Assembly: GCA_947303185.1 (NCBI GenBank)
Contig: CAMYXF010000006.1
Location: 62,001-126,000, forward strand
DNA from: an uncultured Clostridia bacterium
GTDB taxonomy: Bacteria > Bacillota > Clostridia > Saccharofermentanales > Saccharofermentanaceae
Reading direction: 5' to 3'
Length of the DNA stretch: 64,000 bases
The notes beneath the pieces are model-generated. The model ran no database searches. It had not been told where the DNA came from and saw nothing but the letters and a program-made list of their open reading frames with translations. A program made the position numbers and the translations under genes. Shown piece by piece: positions 33,165 through 42,229 of this stretch (positions within the stretch are counted from its first letter, which is position 1; each line of letters starts with the position of its first letter).

Positions 33165-34478
33165 ATGGATTTGTTCAAGGTTTTATATATTGATCCCGGC
33201 ACGGGCGGAATGCTCTTCACCGTGCTGTTCGGCATCTTCGGTGTCGCTATTTTCGGTTTCCGCGCATTGTTAATGAAACTGAAGTTCTCGATGGGCAGCG
33301 ACAAGAATGCCAAGATCAACAACGAGAAATTACCTATCGTCATCTTCTCCGATCACAAGAGATACTGGAACGTTTTTAAGCCGATCGCTGACGAGCTTGA
33401 AGCAAGAAAGCAGAAGGCCGTCTACCTCACATGTTCCGAAGACGATCCGGCATTAAAAGCCAAATACGAATACATTACTGCCGAATTCATCGGTGAAGGC
33501 AACAAGGCATTCTCAAAGCTTAACCTCCTTAATGCTTCAGTTGTTTTATCAACTACTCCGAGCCTTGATGTTTTCCAGTGGAAGCGTTCCAAGAACGTTG
33601 ACTGCTATATCCACATCCCGCACATGTCCAATGACATTACGCTGTACCGTATGTTCGGTCTTGACCACTACGATGCGATCATCGTATCCGGTGAATACCA
33701 GGAAAGACAGATTAGACAGCTTGAAGAAGCACGTAATCTCCCTGCCAAAGAGATCGCTCTCTGCGGCATTCCTTATATGGATGAGATGAAGAAAAGGTTC
33801 GACAAGTCCGATGCTGTTCCTGCTCACGAGAGAACAGTTCTTCTTGCACCTTCATGGGGCGAGAGCGGCCTTCTCTCACGCTTCGGCGAGCAGCTGATAG
33901 ACAAACTTATATCTACCGGTTATAAGGTCATCATCAGACCTCATCCCCAGTCTTTCTCCTCCGAAAAGGAAATGATCGACAGACTCATGTCCAAGTACAA
34001 CGATGACACCAAGGTCACATGGAACAGGGACAACGACAACTTCGACGTGCTGATGGAATCAGATATCCTTATCTCTGATTTCTCAGGTGTAATCTTCGAC
34101 TTCTCACTTGTTTTCGACAAACCTGTTATCTACACCAACGCTAAATTCGACATTAATCCTTACGACGCTTCATGGATCGATGAGCCGCTTTGGACATTCT
34201 CTATCCTTCCCGAACTCGGCATCGAACTTACCGACGAGAATGTTGATGACATTAAGAGCCTCATCGACAGATGCATTGAGGATTCTTCTTTCAAGGAAGG
34301 CCGTGACAAAGCCCGCAAACAGACATGGGTAAACATCGGCGAAGGCACAAAGAGATGCGTTGATTTCGTCATGAAAGAATATAACGAAGTTGTCGCTAAG
34401 AAAGCTAAAGAAGCTTCCCAGTCTTCAAAGAAGAGCGGTAAGAATAACAAAAAGCAGAGAAAGAACGGCAAGAAATAA
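33165..34478 (+). CDS. CDP-glycerol glycerophosphotransferase family protein (TagB/TagF-like)
   Basis: The 437-residue protein has an N-terminal membrane anchor with the motif YIDPGTGGMLF (residues 8-18) and then the Glyphos_transf GT-B fold. Key elements are a nucleotide-fold start (LPIVIFSDHKRYWNVFKPIA), CGIPYMDEM, HPQSF and the C-terminal SDFSGVIFDFSLVFDKPVIY, which carries the catalytic/CDP-binding residues in this family. A Lys/Ser-rich tail may bind the membrane. Family members polymerise glycerol phosphate or ribitol phosphate. The stop codon overlaps the ATG of the YidC-phosphatase copy B by 1 nt, so the two products are probably made together. Confidence 0.88.
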   Translation: MDLFKVLYIDPGTGGMLFTVLFGIFGVAIFGFRALLMKLKFSMGSDKNAKINNEKLPIVIFSDHKRYWNVFKPIADELEARKQKAVYLTCSEDDPALKAKYEYITAEFIGEGNKAFSKLNLLNASVVLSTTPSLDVFQWKRSKNVDCYIHIPHMSNDITLYRMFGLDHYDAIIVSGEYQERQIRQLEEARNLPAKEIALCGIPYMDEMKKRFDKSDAVPAHERTVLLAPSWGESGLLSRFGEQLIDKLISTGYKVIIRPHPQSFSSEKEMIDRLMSKYNDDTKVTWNRDNDNFDVLMESDILISDFSGVIFDFSLVFDKPVIYTNAKFDINPYDASWIDEPLWTFSILPELGIELTDENVDDIKSLIDRCIEDSSFKEGRDKARKQTWVNIGEGTKRCVDFVMKEYNEVVAKKAKEASQSSKKSGKNNKKQRKNGKK

Positions 34479-37249
34479 TGACCTTTTTGTCTGCACTTTA
34501 CACGCTGATAATATCTCCTCTTGAACTGTTGTTTGAGATCATATTCACCATTGCCAACAAGATCATCGGCAATGAAGGTTTATCTATCATTTTCTTAAGT
34601 CTTGCTGTTAACTTCCTGGTACTTCCGCTTTATAAACGTGCGGATGAACTTCAGGCTGAAGAACGTGACATCCAGGCTAAGATGGCTTCCAAGATCAAGC
34701 AGATCAAGCAGACATTCAAAGGCGATGAGCGTTTCTTCATGCTTCAGGAATACTACCGCATAAATCACTATAAGCCGATCTATGCGCTTAAGAGTTCCGT
34801 ATCGCTCCTCCTTCAGGTTCCGTTCTTTATCGCGGCATATAACCTTCTGTCAGGAATGCAGAGCCTTCAGGGAATGTCATTCGGTTTCATAACTGATCTC
34901 GGAAAAGAAGATGCCACATTCATGATAGGATCTTTCCCCGTTAACATCCTTCCTATCCTGATGACACTCATCAATGTCGTATCCGGAATCATCTACACAA
35001 AGGGACATCCCGTTAAGGAAAAGGTCCAGGTATACGGTCTTGCAGCAGTCTTCCTTGTACTGCTTTATAACTCACCTTCAGGACTTGTTTTCTACTGGCT
35101 TCTTAATAACGTTTTCTCACTCGTTAAGAATATCTTCTACAAACTTAAGGATCCCAAGAAGGCACTCGGCATTGTGCTCGCAATCTGCGGTGCGGTAATT
35201 CTTGTTCTTACGCTCATCAGAAATGATCTTGATGCAAGACAGAAAGTCCTTCTTGCAATGGGCTGTGTATTGCTCGCAATGCCCCTTGTATCAAACATTA
35301 TCAGGAGCAAGACAGCTGTTAAGGAAAAGCCTGTTAAGAAAGATAAGAAAGTATTCCTTTTCGGTGCAGTCTTCATGGCAACTCTCACGGGACTTCTTAT
35401 CCCGTCATCTGTCATCCACGCTTCTATCTATGAGTTCATCGATGAATTCCATCCTATAAATCCCTGCATGTATACGGTAAATGGAATGCTGCTTTCTTTC
35501 GGAAGCTTCGTACTCTGGGGCAGCGTTTTCTACTTCTTCATGAGCGATAAGATGAAAGGCGTTTTCTGCAAAGGAATCTGGATCATCTGCGGAGTTTCCA
35601 CAGTAGATTACATACTCTTCGGAACAAAACTCGGTATCCTGTCTTCAACACTTCAGTATGAGAACAAGCCTGCATTCGGCATTTCAGATTATCTGATCAA
35701 CATTGCAGCAGTAATCCTTGTTGGAGTTGTTTTCGCTGTCGTTTACGCAAAGCTTCCCAAGGCACTTAGTGTCGTTCTCGCTGCAGGCGTTCTTGCCGTT
35801 GGCGGCATGGGACTTCTTAACTCATACAAGGACTGGGATACATATAGCGCATATCACTTCATCAGCTCTTCTTCAGCTGACGACATTCCCGTTATTCCCT
35901 TAAGCAAAAACGGCCAGAACGTAGTCGTCCTCATGCTCGACAGAGCTGTAGGAACCGAAGTTCCTTATATTTTTAATGAGAATCCCGAGCTTGCAGAACA
36001 GTTCGACGGCTTCACATATTACAAGAACTCAATCTCCTACGGCGCATTTACGAATACGGGTTCTCCTGCTTTGTTCGGCGGTTATGAATATACTCCCGAA
36101 CGCCTTAACGCGAGAGATGACATGAGCCTTGAGAGCAAGCACAACGAAGCATTAAAGGTAATGCCTTCCATCTTCAGCGAAGCAGGTTATACGGTTACAC
36201 TTTGCGACCCTACATATGCAGGCTATCAGTGGACTCCTGACCTTTCGGTTTTCGATGATCACCCGGAATTCCACTGCTACAACACAGACGGACGTTTCAA
36301 TTATTCAGACGCAATCGAAGGCGTCGACACGGCTTCAATCTCAGCACGTCTCAAGGATATCCGCGACAGAAACTTCTTCTGCTATTCACTGATGAAGATC
36401 TCCCCTGTCCTTTTGCAAGAGACGATCTACGACGGTGGTCTTTATAACGAATCAATATCCGGTAATGCATCCACGAATGATCTTGAGGACCAGCTATCCC
36501 TCACACAGACAATGGACGGCATCTCCAAGAGCACCGGCTACGACGCTCCATTCCTCCAGGCATATTCAGTACTTACTAACCTGCCTAATATAACCGAGAT
36601 CAGCGACGGCTCAGAGAACACGTTCCTCATGATGTCCAATGACACTGCTCACGAGCCCTGCCTGCTGCAGGAACCTGAGTATATTCCCGCATTAAACATC
36701 GACAACACAGTTTTCGATGCCAATAACGTCTCACGCTTCACGATCGACGGCAGAACGATGAGAGTATCTACCGAAGACCAGATGACCGCATATCACGCAA
36801 ACATGGCCACATACATCCAGCTCGGAAAGTGGTTTGACTACCTGCGCGAAAACGGTGTCTACGACAACACAAGGATCATCCTGGTATCCGACCACGGAAG
36901 AGACCTCGACCACTTCGACATCAAGTGCGGCGACATGGATATGGAATACTTCATGCCGGTAGTCATGGTTAAGGACTTCAACGCAACAGGATTCACGGTA
37001 TCAGAAGAGTTCATGACAAATGCTGATACACCTACGCTTGCAACATCAGGCATCATCGATGATCCTGTTAATCCTTTCACCAAAAATCCGATCAATTCAG
37101 ACTTGAAGAACGGTCCCCAGACCATCTTCTATTCAAGCATCATCGAGACTGATATCAACAACGGCAACCAGTTCCTGCCGGGCTCATGGTACACATTCGA
37201 AGGCTGTCCTTACGACCCTGCTGCCTGGGAATACAACGGCGATCACTGA
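34478..37249 (+). CDS. YidC/Oxa1-like domain fused to an alkaline-phosphatase-superfamily domain, copy B
   Basis: This 923-residue paralogue of the protein at 20301 has the same length and domain order. The YidC-like region is 1-235, with Asn45 again in place of the groove arginine. The middle helices reach about residue 470 and a phosphatase/sulfatase-like outer domain follows (VVVLMLDRAVG, TNTGSPALFGGYEY, LVSDHGRDLD). The YidC part is almost unchanged between copies, while the middle helices and outer domain vary more. The 1-nt overlap with the CDP-glycerol polymerase is strong evidence of a joint role in an envelope phosphopolymer. The metal ligands look intact, so catalysis is plausible. 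Confidence 0.85.
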   Translation: MTFLSALYTLIISPLELLFEIIFTIANKIIGNEGLSIIFLSLAVNFLVLPLYKRADELQAEERDIQAKMASKIKQIKQTFKGDERFFMLQEYYRINHYKPIYALKSSVSLLLQVPFFIAAYNLLSGMQSLQGMSFGFITDLGKEDATFMIGSFPVNILPILMTLINVVSGIIYTKGHPVKEKVQVYGLAAVFLVLLYNSPSGLVFYWLLNNVFSLVKNIFYKLKDPKKALGIVLAICGAVILVLTLIRNDLDARQKVLLAMGCVLLAMPLVSNIIRSKTAVKEKPVKKDKKVFLFGAVFMATLTGLLIPSSVIHASIYEFIDEFHPINPCMYTVNGMLLSFGSFVLWGSVFYFFMSDKMKGVFCKGIWIICGVSTVDYILFGTKLGILSSTLQYENKPAFGISDYLINIAAVILVGVVFAVVYAKLPKALSVVLAAGVLAVGGMGLLNSYKDWDTYSAYHFISSSSADDIPVIPLSKNGQNVVVLMLDRAVGTEVPYIFNENPELAEQFDGFTYYKNSISYGAFTNTGSPALFGGYEYTPERLNARDDMSLESKHNEALKVMPSIFSEAGYTVTLCDPTYAGYQWTPDLSVFDDHPEFHCYNTDGRFNYSDAIEGVDTASISARLKDIRDRNFFCYSLMKISPVLLQETIYDGGLYNESISGNASTNDLEDQLSLTQTMDGISKSTGYDAPFLQAYSVLTNLPNITEISDGSENTFLMMSNDTAHEPCLLQEPEYIPALNIDNTVFDANNVSRFTIDGRTMRVSTEDQMTAYHANMATYIQLGKWFDYLRENGVYDNTRIILVSDHGRDLDHFDIKCGDMDMEYFMPVVMVKDFNATGFTVSEEFMTNADTPTLATSGIIDDPVNPFTKNPINSDLKNGPQTIFYSSIIETDINNGNQFLPGSWYTFEGCPYDPAAWEYNGDH

Positions 37250-37295
37250 TACGCTTCCATAGGGAAAAGCCATAACAAATACGTGGTTTTTATTT

Positions 37296-37301
37296 TATAA
37301 T
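37296..37301 (+). promoter_or_regulatory. Putative -10 box of pilT
   Basis: TATAAT at 37296-37301 lies 36 nt before the ATG at 37337 in a short AT-rich spacer. No good -35 box is visible. Confidence 0.35.
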
Positions 37302-37336
37302 TTAGGCATCCTTATTTTCCCGCGGAGGTAATCCAT

Positions 37337-38404
37337 ATGACTTTTGAAGAACTGATGACGTATGCCATAGAACGCGACTGCTCCGATGTGCATATTACCC
37401 AGGGTACTAATCTTGCAGTTAGAAGATACGGTATGCTCCATATCCTTGATGAGCGTCCGACTGCAGAAGAAGCACAGGACATGATCTATACGATTCTCAC
37501 ACCTGATGAGATCGCACGCGTTGAGGCAGGCGAAGACGTCGATGTCGGCCGCATGATCGACAACGGTGTCAGAGTCAGAGCTAATGTTTACCATCAGCGT
37601 AACAACCTCGCATGCAGCATCCGTCTTCTCATGGCTGAGATCCCTGAGTTCGAAGCTTTGGGCCTCCCTGAAGTAATCAAGACACTCGCTACTGCAAACA
37701 ACGGTATCATCCTCGTTACAGGTCCTACGGGTTCCGGTAAGTCCACAACGCTTTCTGCTATCGTAGACTTCATCAACAAGAACGAAGCCAAGCACGTTAT
37801 CACGATCGAGGATCCTATCGAGTATATCTATCCCCACAACCGCGCCATGATCCACCAGCGTGAAGTCGGCCGCGACGTAAGCTCCTTCGCTTATGCTCTC
37901 CATTCAGCTCTCCGTGAAGACCCTGATATCATCCTCGTTGGTGAGATGCGTGATTTTGAGACGATCTCCGCTGCCATCACAGCTGCTGAGACAGGCCACC
38001 TCGTCCTCTCTACTCTCCACACACAGAGCGCTGCTCAGACGATCAACAGAATCATCGACGGTTCTCCTATGGATATGCAGGCAACCATCCGCTCACAGTT
38101 CGCAGCAAGCATCCGTGGCGTTATCTCACAGCAGCTCCTGCCTACATCTGACGGCAACGGCCGCGTGCTTACAACTGAGGTCATGGTAGGTACAAGCGCA
38201 ATCAAGAGCCTTATCCTTGAAGATAAGATCCAGATGATCCCCAACACACTCCAGTCTTCAAGTCTCCAGGGCATGCATACTCTCAACAGCGATCTCCAGA
38301 GACTCGTTAACCTGGGCCTCATCACAAGAAGAACAGCTTTGGATGCTACTTATGATCCTAACGAGCTCGAGAAGCTCCTCGGCGTCACAAACTACGGTTT
38401 CTGA
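37337..38404 (+). CDS. pilT: Type IV pilus retraction ATPase PilT
   Basis: The 355-residue protein has the PilT layout: an N-terminal PAS-like domain (ELMTYAIERDCSDVHIT), Walker A GPTGSGKST (about 133-141), the Asp box TIEDPIEY, Walker B DPDIILVGEMRD, the His box HLVLSTLHT and a C-terminal helical part. PilT hexamers drive pilus retraction. The core motifs are intact, but the C-terminal AIRNLIRE motif is not obvious. No other pilus gene lies in the window. GGAGGT precedes the ATG. Confidence 0.93.
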   Translation: MTFEELMTYAIERDCSDVHITQGTNLAVRRYGMLHILDERPTAEEAQDMIYTILTPDEIARVEAGEDVDVGRMIDNGVRVRANVYHQRNNLACSIRLLMAEIPEFEALGLPEVIKTLATANNGIILVTGPTGSGKSTTLSAIVDFINKNEAKHVITIEDPIEYIYPHNRAMIHQREVGRDVSSFAYALHSALREDPDIILVGEMRDFETISAAITAAETGHLVLSTLHTQSAAQTINRIIDGSPMDMQATIRSQFAASIRGVISQQLLPTSDGNGRVLTTEVMVGTSAIKSLILEDKIQMIPNTLQSSSLQGMHTLNSDLQRLVNLGLITRRTALDATYDPNELEKLLGVTNYGF

Positions 38405-38408
38405 TTTA

Positions 38409-38583
38409 ATACCGTCCCAAATCAGTTTTTTGAAGTTGGGACGGTATGTCGGAACGTGAAATAATAAATTTATACCGTCCCAAACCGGTTTTTCATGATT
38501 GGGACGGTATTTTTCTGCCTGAATTGACCTAAAAATGAGTATTTCATACCGTCCCAAATCCAGTTTTCGCGATTGGGACGGTA
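38409..38583. repeat. Array of three tandem hairpins (ATACCGTCCCAA family)
   Basis: Three almost identical hairpins follow the pilT stop: stems ATACCGTCCCAA / TTGGGACGGTAT at 38409-38420/38436-38447 and 38472-38483/38499-38510, and an 11-bp version at 38547-38557/38573-38583. Loops of about 15 nt share a GTTTT core. Spacing is 63-74 bp. The second copy is followed by TTTTT and could terminate transcription. The rest of the 324-bp gap is AT-rich promoter-like DNA before the gene at 38729. Confidence 0.85.
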
Positions 38584-38728
38584 AAATACAGACTCTATTA
38601 CACTTTAATTACTAATTAATAAAATATATTTGTAGTTTCACTTGTGTTTTGTACCATAAATAAGGTATAAAGGGGTATCTTGTCGGACAGACTTCATCTT
38701 TACCGAACTGATAAGGAGAGTAGAAAGA

Positions 38729-40111
38729 ATGAGCCTTGATTTGAAAAAGACCTACATGAAACGTGCAACGGGGATACTCGTCGCGGTCATGTGCGTTGCC
38801 CTGATCCCGATGGTCAGCCTGGCTGCAGGAATCACGCCCTTACACGAACCCGACACCCTTACATTTGCAACCGATCTCGCATTCTACGCAGGAGCTTTCT
38901 CAACCGCCGTTACAGCTTCGATCAATCCGACAGCCACGATGGCGGTTTTGGCTATTCTGGGAGCTTTTGAGAATGCTGCGATATACCAGCCCGATTCTGT
39001 CGTGCTCTGCAACATAGCAGATTTCCTGAACGGCATCCCGATCATCAGGGAAGTCGGCAAGCTCCCCATCGCAAATCCTTACGCTGCCGTATTCCTTTCA
39101 CTGATAGCCGTAGCGCTGATCGTAGTCCATTCATTTGCCGAATCAAAGATGGTATCAGAAGAGACCATTGATAAGCTCGATAAGTTCATCGGATATATCT
39201 GCACGGTATCAATTACGCTTCTGCCTTTCGTTACCAACGAAGCTTTGGAAGCTGATCCTCCGGGATTTAAGACCGCGGCCAGGGTATCACACATGGTAAC
39301 GGTTTTCGGCGCGCCGGACAAAACGACACAGACAAGCTGGACCACTTATGTCCTTGCAGGCGTCACGATAATCGCGATAACGATCATCTACTACTGCACA
39401 TATACATGCATGGATAACTGGGAAGTTATCGTAGCTGCGATCCCGGTCAAGGGCACGAGCCTTATCTGGCAGATCATCAAGGCTTTCATCCACATGATCC
39501 TCGTGCTCCTTCAGATTTTCGCGCCGGTCGTAAGCTTCATCGTAAGCATCCACCTTGCAGTTGCGGGCGTAATCCTTTTCAGGATCCTTAAGAGAATTTC
39601 ACAGTACTACAAAGACGTTTATATCTATACTGTTTTAAGAAAGATCTTCAAGCGCAACGACCCCATTCCGAGAGTCGAAAAGCATATCCCGAGAAAGCTC
39701 CGCAAGCTCTATCCCATGATGCAGGTCGCAATGTCAGTTTATACATTCCACGGCTACGCACGTCTTGCTAAGCGCTCCAGGATCTGGCTCATCAAGGATG
39801 GCGATACGGTCGACCTCGTCTATAACAGGTTCCTCAGAAAGCCCTACATCATCTCCTGGAATGAGCTGCGCGAAAAGCATGAGGGCAAGCCTGTTTACAT
39901 TGAGCAGTGCGCAAGATTTTTGAGGATCCGCACTGAAGACCGTAAGCTCGAACTCATAATGTCCACACGTTATAAGCACGATGTGCCTTTCCTTTCCGAG
40001 ATGCTTGATCTTAAGGATTTTGAACCGCTTAAACAGGAAATCAAGGAGACTAAAAAACTGAACCGCAAGCTCCGCCGCAAGAATAAAAAAGCGGCAGCAG
40101 ATCCGGTCTGA
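38729..40111 (+). CDS. Polytopic membrane protein of unknown function
   Basis: The 460-residue protein has a first helix that looks like a signal anchor (to about residue 33), then about six further helices up to residue 300, and a basic cytoplasmic C-terminal domain of about 150 residues (IWLIKDGDTVDLVYNRFLRK onward). AAGGAG precedes the ATG. It lies 26 nt before the LCP gene, so an envelope-related role is suggested by context only. I do not recognise the family. Confidence 0.7.
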   Translation: MSLDLKKTYMKRATGILVAVMCVALIPMVSLAAGITPLHEPDTLTFATDLAFYAGAFSTAVTASINPTATMAVLAILGAFENAAIYQPDSVVLCNIADFLNGIPIIREVGKLPIANPYAAVFLSLIAVALIVVHSFAESKMVSEETIDKLDKFIGYICTVSITLLPFVTNEALEADPPGFKTAARVSHMVTVFGAPDKTTQTSWTTYVLAGVTIIAITIIYYCTYTCMDNWEVIVAAIPVKGTSLIWQIIKAFIHMILVLLQIFAPVVSFIVSIHLAVAGVILFRILKRISQYYKDVYIYTVLRKIFKRNDPIPRVEKHIPRKLRKLYPMMQVAMSVYTFHGYARLAKRSRIWLIKDGDTVDLVYNRFLRKPYIISWNELREKHEGKPVYIEQCARFLRIRTEDRKLELIMSTRYKHDVPFLSEMLDLKDFEPLKQEIKETKKLNRKLRRKNKKAAADPV

Positions 40112-40137
40112 TAAATAAGTTTTAGAAGAGGCTTTTT

Positions 40138-41757
40138 ATGAAACATTCAGCTAAGAAAAGAATCGAAGAGGAAAAAAAGGTCGCCCGCAAAAAGCGCACC
40201 CTCAGGTGGAGCTTCGTTGCGGCATTCATACTACTGATCCAGGCCATCGGATCCGGTTTCTTGTTCTACAGCGCGTGCAAACTCGGAATGTTCCCTACAT
40301 GGATGCTCACGATCCTCGCAGGTGTTCTCGTAGTCCTGCTTCTGGTCACAACTCTCCTCCTTATCGCAGGAAAGAAAGAAACCGCAGCCAAGAACTTCAG
40401 AAGATTTACGGGCATTTTCCTTGCCGCAGTCATGACGGTTACTTCTGTTTATATCGGCAACATGTTCGGCGCGGTTGATAACACTATCGAGAACATCACT
40501 GTCACGGAAACAACAACCGTTGAAGAACAGGAAGACGTAGCTGCCATCATGAACGTATATGTTCTCAACAGCAACACGGCAGAGAGCCTTGCAGACTGCA
40601 AGGACCTTAAGTTCGGCGTTATCGGAAGCAACGATGGTCCTGCATCTTTTGCTGCGGTAACCAAGCTCAAAGCAGAACTCAATCCGAATTTGAAAGTCAC
40701 AGACTATAAGAATTTCAATTTGCTGGGAATCGATTTCTATCACGGTGATATCCAGGTTGCGATCATCAACGAGACAAACTTAAAACTCCTCAAGGAGACA
40801 CAGCTTTTTGCAAACTGGTCAGACTATACGAAGCTGATCGCAGAGATAAAGATCTCCACTCCCGAACTCGCTACTGCCGAAGCAAATAACCCTTACGGCA
40901 ACTACGATAAGCCGGTTGAGATCAAGCCTGCCACAAGCGCAGTAGAAAACATCGAAGTTGAGCCTTTCATCATCTACATCAGCGGCTCTGACTCAAGAGA
41001 AGAATATTTCACTACTGAAAGAAGCGACGTTAACATCCTGATGGTCGTAAATCCTCAGACAAAGCAGATCCTTCTCATCAACACTCCGAGAGACTACTAC
41101 ATCCCTAATCCGAGATCGAGTGCCGGCACTGAAGACAAGCTCACTCACCTCGGCATCTATGGTGTAGACTGCTCCATCACTGGTCTTGAGAATCTCTACG
41201 ATTGCGACATCAACTACTATGTCCAGATCAACTTCACGGGCCTTGAAAAGCTCGTAGATGACATCGGCGGAGTAACCATCGACAATCCCCAGTCATTCAC
41301 GGCTGAAGACACATACTGGTACGATGAAGGCGTTATAACGCTTAACGGCGCTGAAGCTCTCGCTTACGCACGTGAGCGTCATGCATTCGCAGACGGTGAT
41401 AACATGCGTGGACAGAACCAGATGCGTCTCATCAAAGCGATGTTCAAGAAGGTTACATCCTCACCTACGCTCATCATGAATTATAATTCTATCTTAGAAG
41501 ACCTTGAGGGCTACATGTTAACCAACATGGAAGCAGACGAGATCGATACACTCGTAAGGATGCAGCTCGAAGACTTCCCTGAATGGAATATCCAGACATA
41601 CGCAGTAACCGGATGGGGCGGAATGGATTATACATACTCGGCTCCGTGGGAAGAGCTCTATGTAACCTATCCATACTACAGCACGGTTTACCAGGCTCAG
41701 GATCTCATCGACAGAGTACTTGACGGTGAGACGCTTTCTGACGAAGACGTGGAATAA
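40138..41757 (+). CDS. LytR-CpsA-Psr (LCP) family protein
   Basis: The 539-residue protein has a basic N-terminus and three transmembrane helices (about 24-46, 53-77, 88-108). A partly disordered outside region and an accessory domain (FGVIGSNDGPASFAAVTKLK) follow, then the LCP catalytic domain (about 275-440): SGSDSR, NTPRDYYIPNP, YYVQINFTGLEKLVDDIGGV and GAEALAYARERHAF. These hold the conserved Asp/Arg residues that bind the polyprenyl pyrophosphate. LCP proteins attach teichoic acids or glycans to peptidoglycan, which fits the polymerase genes upstream. Confidence 0.92.
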   Translation: MKHSAKKRIEEEKKVARKKRTLRWSFVAAFILLIQAIGSGFLFYSACKLGMFPTWMLTILAGVLVVLLLVTTLLLIAGKKETAAKNFRRFTGIFLAAVMTVTSVYIGNMFGAVDNTIENITVTETTTVEEQEDVAAIMNVYVLNSNTAESLADCKDLKFGVIGSNDGPASFAAVTKLKAELNPNLKVTDYKNFNLLGIDFYHGDIQVAIINETNLKLLKETQLFANWSDYTKLIAEIKISTPELATAEANNPYGNYDKPVEIKPATSAVENIEVEPFIIYISGSDSREEYFTTERSDVNILMVVNPQTKQILLINTPRDYYIPNPRSSAGTEDKLTHLGIYGVDCSITGLENLYDCDINYYVQINFTGLEKLVDDIGGVTIDNPQSFTAEDTYWYDEGVITLNGAEALAYARERHAFADGDNMRGQNQMRLIKAMFKKVTSSPTLIMNYNSILEDLEGYMLTNMEADEIDTLVRMQLEDFPEWNIQTYAVTGWGGMDYTYSAPWEELYVTYPYYSTVYQAQDLIDRVLDGETLSDEDVE

Positions 41758-41783
41758 TTTCCCGCTACAAAAAGACTAAAAAA

Positions 41784-41820
41784 CTGCCGTGTGAGATTAC
41801 TCACGCGGCAGTATGTTTTT
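41784..41820. terminator. Bidirectional terminator between LCP and CBS genes
   Basis: The stem CTGCCGTGTGAG / CTCACGCGGCAG (41784-41811, one G-T pair) with loop ATTA is preceded by AAAAA and followed by TATGTTTTT. The stop codon of the minus-strand CBS gene (41797-41799) lies in the loop. Confidence 0.85.
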
Positions 41821-42228
41821 CTCGTAATAGTGTTTGATGATCGACCTTCTGGTAACTATTCCTATGAATATTCCTCGGTCATCGGTTATCGGTACGAAGT
41901 TTGTCTCCATTGATCTTATAATCAGATCTTCGATCGATGAGCTTATCGATACCGGCTGGTTTTTGTGGGTATTAAGTCCTACATCAGTGAGCTTAAACTG
42001 CTCTAAGCTCTCTATGGCCATTGTATGCGGTTCTCCGCCCTCTCCTTTAACGATAAACCAAAGGAGGTCACCCTCGCTTATGGTGGCGATATAGTGGCCC
42101 TCACGGTCCAATACGGGCACAGCCATATAAGAGCTGCTGTGCATCTTTTCGAGCGCCTGCCTGACCGTAAAGTCAGAATAGAGATATGTAATTTCCTGTT
42201 TGGGACGTGTAAAAAATGCTATGTTCAT
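41797..42228 (-). CDS. Two-CBS-domain protein
   Basis: The protein is about 143 residues from the ATG at 42228; GTGGAG lies 6 nt upstream, within the longer frame that opens at a GTG at 42240. It is a stand-alone CBS pair: repeat 1 FTVRQALEKMHSSSYMAVPV with IATISEGDLLW, and repeat 2 SSIEDLIIRSMETNFVPITD with FIGIVTRRSII. CBS pairs bind adenine nucleotides and regulate partners. It is the last gene of the long minus-strand unit and directly abuts the stop of the esterase-like gene. Confidence 0.88.
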   Translation of the reverse strand: MNIAFFTRPKQEITYLYSDFTVRQALEKMHSSSYMAVPVLDREGHYIATISEGDLLWFIVKGEGGEPHTMAIESLEQFKLTDVGLNTHKNQPVSISSSIEDLIIRSMETNFVPITDDRGIFIGIVTRRSIIKHYYEKNILPRE

Positions 42229-42229
42229 G

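Noticed and set aside
38258..38557. 99-codon minus-strand frame
   Set aside because: It runs through the tandem hairpins and the pilT end; its repeats (YRPN...WDGI) are simply the translated hairpin arms.
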